Positions 29,668-32,868 of a DNA stretch of 32,868 bases are shown piece by piece. The stretch comes from an uncultured Burkholderiales bacterium. Its GTDB lineage: Bacteria > Pseudomonadota > Gammaproteobacteria > Burkholderiales > Burkholderiaceae_C. How positions within the stretch are numbered: position 1 is the first letter of the stretch; every line of letters starts with the position of its first letter. A program made the translations under genes and the position numbers. The stretch covers positions 1-32,868 of the forward strand of contig CAIZSE010000032.1 in the NCBI GenBank assembly GCA_903935585.1, written 5' to 3'. Under the pieces are notes generated by a model. The model did no database searches and had not been told where the DNA came from. It saw only the letters and a program-made list of their open reading frames with translations.

Positions 29668-31557
29668 ATGAACTTTGATGAATTGAATCTGGCCCCGGCC
29701 CTCATGCAAGCTGTGCGCGAGCTCGGCTACGAAACCCCCACACCCATCCAGGCACAAGCCATTCCAGCCGTTCTGGCTGGAAAAGACTTGCTGGCGGGTG
29801 CGCAAACAGGTACGGGTAAAACCGCTGCCTTCACCCTGCCCATGCTGCACAAGCTGAGCCTGAGCGAGCCCGGGAAAAACCGCTTCGGCGGCAAAGCCAT
29901 ACGCGCTTTGGTTTTGACCCCCACCCGCGAATTGGCCGCCCAGGTCGAAGAGTCGGTGCGTGAGTACGGCAAATACCTGCAACTCGATTCCACCGTGATC
30001 TTTGGTGGTGTGGGCATGAACCCGCAAATCAGCAAGATCAAACGTGGCGTGGACATTCTGGTGGCCACCCCTGGCCGTTTGCTCGACCTGCAAGGTCAGG
30101 GCTTTCTGGACCTGTCGACCGTCGAAATACTGGTCCTCGACGAAGCGGACCGCATGCTGGACATGGGCTTCATCCACGACGTCAAAAAGGTGCTGGCCCT
30201 GGTGCCCAAAGACAAGCAAAGCTTGTTGTTCTCGGCCACCTTCAGCGATGAAATCCGCGAATTGGCCAGCAACCTGCTCAAGAACCCCCAGAGCATCCAG
30301 GTCACGCCCAGCAACACCACCGTGCAGCGCATCACACAGGTGATCCACCCGGTCGGCCGCAACAAGAAAAAAGACGTGCTGCTGCACATCATCCAGAAGC
30401 ACGACTGGAGCCAGGTGCTGGTGTTCACCCGTACCAAGTTTGGCGCCAACAACGTGGCCGACTTCCTGACCAAAAACGGCGTCAAGGCCATGGCCTTGCA
30501 CGGCAACAAGAGCCAGACTGCCCGTACACAGGCTCTGGCCGGTTTCAAACTGGGCGACATCCGCGCCCTGGTGGCCACGGACATTGCTGCGCGCGGCATC
30601 GACATCGAAGACTTGCCACACGTGGTGAACTTCGAGATTCCAAACGTCTCTGAAGACTATGTGCACCGCATTGGCCGTACCGGCCGAGCAGGCGCCAGCG
30701 GCGAAGCCGTCAGCCTGGTCTGTCTGGACGAAGAAGGCTTCATGATGGACATCGAACGCTTCACCAAGCAAGAGATTCCGGTGCAGTTGCTAGAAGGCTT
30801 TGGCCCCGACTCAGGTGAAATTGCAGAGCCCATTGCCATGGGTCGCCAGACCCTTTGGGGCGGCGCAGGCAAGCCACCAGGCCGCGATGTGATGGCCGCA
30901 GCGGCCAAGGCCGCGCGCCAGGACATGATGCAACGCATCCGCGACAACAAGGTCGCAGTCGGTGGTGGCGCAGGCGGCCAAGGTGCACGCCAGCCCCGTG
31001 GCGAGGGCCAAGGCCCTGCCCGCCCATCGCGCAATGGCCCGGCGCCATCGCGCCGCAATGGCCCGGCAGGTCCGCGTTTTGAAGGCCAGGCCGATGGCCG
31101 CCGAGAAGGTGGTCGTGATGGCGGTCGCGAAGGCGGCGGTCGTGGTCAAGAGCAACGGGGCGACCCGCGTTTTGACAACCGTGGTGATGGCCAGGGTCGT
31201 CCGGCGCCTCGCCACAACGGGCCTCGCCCCGAAGGGCGTGGCCAAAATCAGGCACGCGGTGGTCAGGGTGGCGATCAAGACAGCCGCCACGGTGATGGCG
31301 ACGAGTTGCCGCGCCACATCGATCCCTTGAAAACCACCCAGTTTGCGCGCCTGGATTTGCCCAACCGCAATCCCGTTCGCTCCAGCGGCCAACCCGACCC
31401 CACACGCACCAGCATCGACAGCCTGGCCAGTGGCAACCGCCGCCGTGGTGGCGGAGGTGGCGGCGGCAATGGTGGCGGTGGCGGTGGCGGCGGTGGAAAC
31501 CGCGGCTATGGTGGCGGTGGCGGTGGCGGTGGCGGTGGCCGAGGTTTCGGTCGCTGA
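29668..31557 (+). CDS. rhlE: DEAD-box RNA helicase RhlE
   Basis: 629-aa ATP-dependent RNA helicase. Q-motif region starting [20 protein letters not shown], then motif [12 protein letters not shown], Ia [19 protein letters not shown] (DEAD), III SAT, and motif [12 protein letters not shown] in the second RecA domain; these cover residues ~1–375. Thereafter a long basic, Gly/Arg/Gln-rich tail runs to the end, with RGG-like clusters and a final poly-Gly stretch. RhlE acts in ribosome assembly and RNA decay; the tail likely binds RNA. The ATG at 29668 fits the family start (MNFDELNL…); the open frame extends 13 codons upstream. Confidence 0.94.
   Translation: MNFDELNLAPALMQAVRELGYETPTPIQAQAIPAVLAGKDLLAGAQTGTGKTAAFTLPMLHKLSLSEPGKNRFGGKAIRALVLTPTRELAAQVEESVREYGKYLQLDSTVIFGGVGMNPQISKIKRGVDILVATPGRLLDLQGQGFLDLSTVEILVLDEADRMLDMGFIHDVKKVLALVPKDKQSLLFSATFSDEIRELASNLLKNPQSIQVTPSNTTVQRITQVIHPVGRNKKKDVLLHIIQKHDWSQVLVFTRTKFGANNVADFLTKNGVKAMALHGNKSQTARTQALAGFKLGDIRALVATDIAARGIDIEDLPHVVNFEIPNVSEDYVHRIGRTGRAGASGEAVSLVCLDEEGFMMDIERFTKQEIPVQLLEGFGPDSGEIAEPIAMGRQTLWGGAGKPPGRDVMAAAAKAARQDMMQRIRDNKVAVGGGAGGQGARQPRGEGQGPARPSRNGPAPSRRNGPAGPRFEGQADGRREGGRDGGREGGGRGQEQRGDPRFDNRGDGQGRPAPRHNGPRPEGRGQNQARGGQGGDQDSRHGDGDELPRHIDPLKTTQFARLDLPNRNPVRSSGQPDPTRTSIDSLASGNRRRGGGGGGGNGGGGGGGGGNRGYGGGGGGGGGGRGFGR
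31445..31540 (+). repeat. GGTGGC-type repeat encoding poly-Gly
   Basis: Runs of GGTGGC and GGCGGT units encode an almost uninterrupted Gly tract at the very end of RhlE. Such repeats are prone to length change by slippage. Confidence 0.75.
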
Positions 31558-31580
31558 ACAGCACTTGCCCGTGAACAGCA

Positions 31581-31610
31581 AAAGAGCCCGCACATGCGGG
31601 CTCTTTTTTT
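31581..31610. terminator. Rho-independent terminator after rhlE, bidirectional
   Basis: GAGCCCGC-ACAT-GCGGGCTC stem (31584–31603) flanked by AAA on the left and a run of seven T on the right. It serves rhlE on the plus strand and lies 20 bp past the end of the leftward cupin gene. Confidence 0.88.
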
Positions 31611-31631
31611 GCCTGATGCCCGCCCTGCCGT

Positions 31632-32015
31632 TCAGTCGCGCACGAACAAGGTCACCAGCGGATCTGCCCCCAGTTGACGGCTCCAGTGGCCATGTACCGT
31701 GGCATCGAACGTCGCACCTTCGGGCAAGGTGTCTGCCGAATAGAAAAACTCACCTGGTCCAAAAATGCGTGAACTGCCGTCTTGCAGAAAAATCTCCATT
31801 TGACCGCCCAGCACAAAAAGCCATTGCGGATGACCCGTGCAGTGAAAGCTGCTGCGAAAGCCCACCGGGCTTTGTCGCAACTGGCAAGTCGATGCAGCCA
31901 TCAGCGCCGACAACTGGCTCTGGGGCGTGCCTTCGGTGAGGGCGACAGAGTCATCTCGGAAACGGGCGCGGCCATCGGTGTCTGTGAAAAGAACGACTTT
32001 TTTAAGCTGGGTCAT
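31632..32015 (-). CDS. Cupin-domain protein
   Basis: 127-aa single-domain cupin. The cupin pattern includes FHCTGHPQWLFVLGGQMEIFLQDGSSRIFGPGEFFYSADT (about 67–106), with His/Gly residues in the two cupin motifs, then ATVHGHWSRQLG. Small cupins of this kind may be enzymes or ligand-binding proteins; function unknown. The ATG at 32015 (MTQLKKVVLFTD) is chosen; the open frame extends to 32153 but across the divergent intergenic region. Confidence 0.78.
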   Translation of the reverse strand: MTQLKKVVLFTDTDGRARFRDDSVALTEGTPQSQLSALMAASTCQLRQSPVGFRSSFHCTGHPQWLFVLGGQMEIFLQDGSSRIFGPGEFFYSADTLPEGATFDATVHGHWSRQLGADPLVTLFVRD

Positions 32016-32151
32016 GGCCTTGGGTCTCGGTGCAATCAAGAAGGTCTGATTGTCGCTGAGCAGCCAGCCAGCCCGTGAAACTGTCAAGGGCTTCTGGCAT
32101 AGTGGCGCGCAGCGTAAGCTGACTGACACATCACCAAGCCTGTTGGACAAC

Positions 32152-32868
32152 ATGAACCCCTCTCCTTTGAAAATTGTTTTTCACGGCCAAAATGCGGCCA
32201 ACTTTCGCACGGGCTTTGAGCAGCTCATCGACCCTGCACACCAGATCCTCGACCTCTCTGACGCCCTGGACCAACCGAAGGAACAGGCGCATTACGAAAG
32301 CGCCGACGTGGTGATCGGCATCAAACTGAGCGACGGCATGCCCCGCCCCATGAATGCCCGGCTGTTCCATGCCCCTGCTGCAGGCACGGATGCCATCAAC
32401 ACTGCGCTGCTGCCCGCGCAGTGCGCACTGGCGAACTGTTTTGGGCATGAAAACGCCATCGCGGAATACGTGATCGCGGCACTGCTCATGCGCCATTTGC
32501 CTCTTGCACGCGCCGACCAGGATCTGCGCCAGCAGCGCTGGACTTACTGGGCCGGTCGCCAGGGGGCATTGCGCACCGAGTTGGGAACACAAACCTTGGG
32601 TCTGCTGGGTTTTGGGCACATTGCCCAGACCGTGGCCCAGCGCGCCAAGGCCTTTGGCATGCGGGTGCATGTGGCCAACCGCAGCCCGGTCTGCCACCCG
32701 ATGGTCGACCAAAGCTGGTCGCTGGACGCCCTGCAGGACTTCATGGGCTCGGCCGATGCGGTGGTGGTCAGCCTGCCCCTGACCGACAACACACAAGGCC
32801 TGGTGAATGCACAGGCACTCTCAGCCATGCGACCCGACGCCGTGCTGATGAACGTGGGCCGTGGCGCA
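32152..32868 (+). CDS. D-isomer-specific 2-hydroxyacid dehydrogenase, 5' part (runs off window)
   Basis: 239 codons are present and the frame is open at the window edge, so the C-terminus is missing. Starts MNPSPLKIVFHGQ. The N-terminal catalytic-domain part includes LFHAPAAGTDAIN and HENAIAEYVIAALL. The nucleotide-binding part contains GTQTLGLLGFGHIAQTVAQRA (GxGxxG, about 144–164), then SADAVVVSLPLTDNTQGLVN and the start of the MRPDAVLMNVGRGA region with the Arg typical of substrate binding. These are the features of glyoxylate/hydroxypyruvate reductase-like enzymes; the substrate is unknown. Divergent from the cupin gene with 136 bp between starts. Confidence 0.88.
   Translation, partial: MNPSPLKIVFHGQNAANFRTGFEQLIDPAHQILDLSDALDQPKEQAHYESADVVIGIKLSDGMPRPMNARLFHAPAAGTDAINTALLPAQCALANCFGHENAIAEYVIAALLMRHLPLARADQDLRQQRWTYWAGRQGALRTELGTQTLGLLGFGHIAQTVAQRAKAFGMRVHVANRSPVCHPMVDQSWSLDALQDFMGSADAVVVSLPLTDNTQGLVNAQALSAMRPDAVLMNVGRGA

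Noticed and set aside
29515..30771. Leftward 418-codon open frame over rhlE
   Set aside because: It is a shadow of the DEAD-box helicase gene; its translation has no family pattern.
32131..32796. Leftward open frame of 221 codons near the right edge
   Set aside because: The opposite strand encodes a clear D-2-hydroxyacid dehydrogenase with a GxGxxG motif through the same bases.
1..32868. CRISPR arrays, tRNA or rRNA genes
   Set aside because: I saw no regularly spaced direct repeats with unique spacers and no cloverleaf or rRNA-like sequence; the repeats present are coding low-complexity or IS ends.

Overview
The window looks like a chromosomal segment of a beta-proteobacterium, most likely Burkholderiales / Comamonadaceae (Limnohabitans-, Rhodoferax- or Hydrogenophaga-like). 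The reasons are high G+C core genes, a glnA–(periplasmic protein)–ntrB–ntrC locus, a TctC/Bug-type solute receptor, ettA, rhlE and several short-spaced housekeeping genes of that style. This is inferred from gene content only; no rRNA gene is present.

Bases 1–9103 form an accessory region. An IS21-family element (istA, istB) occupies 1–~2518. Its right end cuts into the 3' end of a leftward gene of unknown function. That gene follows, with no gap, a D12/Dam-class adenine methyltransferase; a second, beta-class methyltransferase runs divergently. Together they look like a two-methyltransferase restriction-modification locus whose presumed restriction subunit was truncated by the IS. It is visibly AT-richer than its surroundings. 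Next comes a 5'-truncated, stop-riddled DUF924 copy, a leftward Phd/ParE-type toxin–antitoxin pair followed by a BRO-N/DinD-like gene, a second 5'-truncated DUF924 copy, and a rightward HigB/HigA-type pair. The pattern module–DUF924 scar–module–DUF924 scar suggests repeated insertion at one gene.

From 9113 on, the genes look like core genome: a PPOX-class flavoprotein; a SRAP (HMCES/YedK-like) protein that seems to lack the catalytic Cys2, Asn and His; RluE; a nitroreductase; a small basic protein; a 2Fe-2S ferredoxin; and an RluA-type pseudouridine synthase fused in frame to a cupin, with a good Shine-Dalgarno at the junction.

Bases 13549–18614 hold the nitrogen-control locus, all on the minus strand: glnA, a secreted protein, ntrB and ntrC. 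Upstream of glnA is a near-consensus sigma-54 promoter, and about 180 bp further upstream is a cluster of overlapping NtrC-type palindromes, so NtrC made here probably controls glnA made here. A strong terminator separates glnA from the downstream genes.

Bases 18622–29293 are mostly leftward genes: a CinA/MoaB-like domain protein, an EI24 membrane protein, a fatty-acid-hydroxylase-type membrane di-iron protein, a polysaccharide deacetylase and a YncE-like propeller; then a rightward alpha/beta hydrolase, RsuA (leftward), a small hypothetical protein (rightward), EttA, a DnaQ-type exonuclease and a Bug receptor. The window ends with a 374-bp structured leader and rhlE with a Gly-rich tail, a cupin, and the 5' part of a D-2-hydroxyacid dehydrogenase running off the end.
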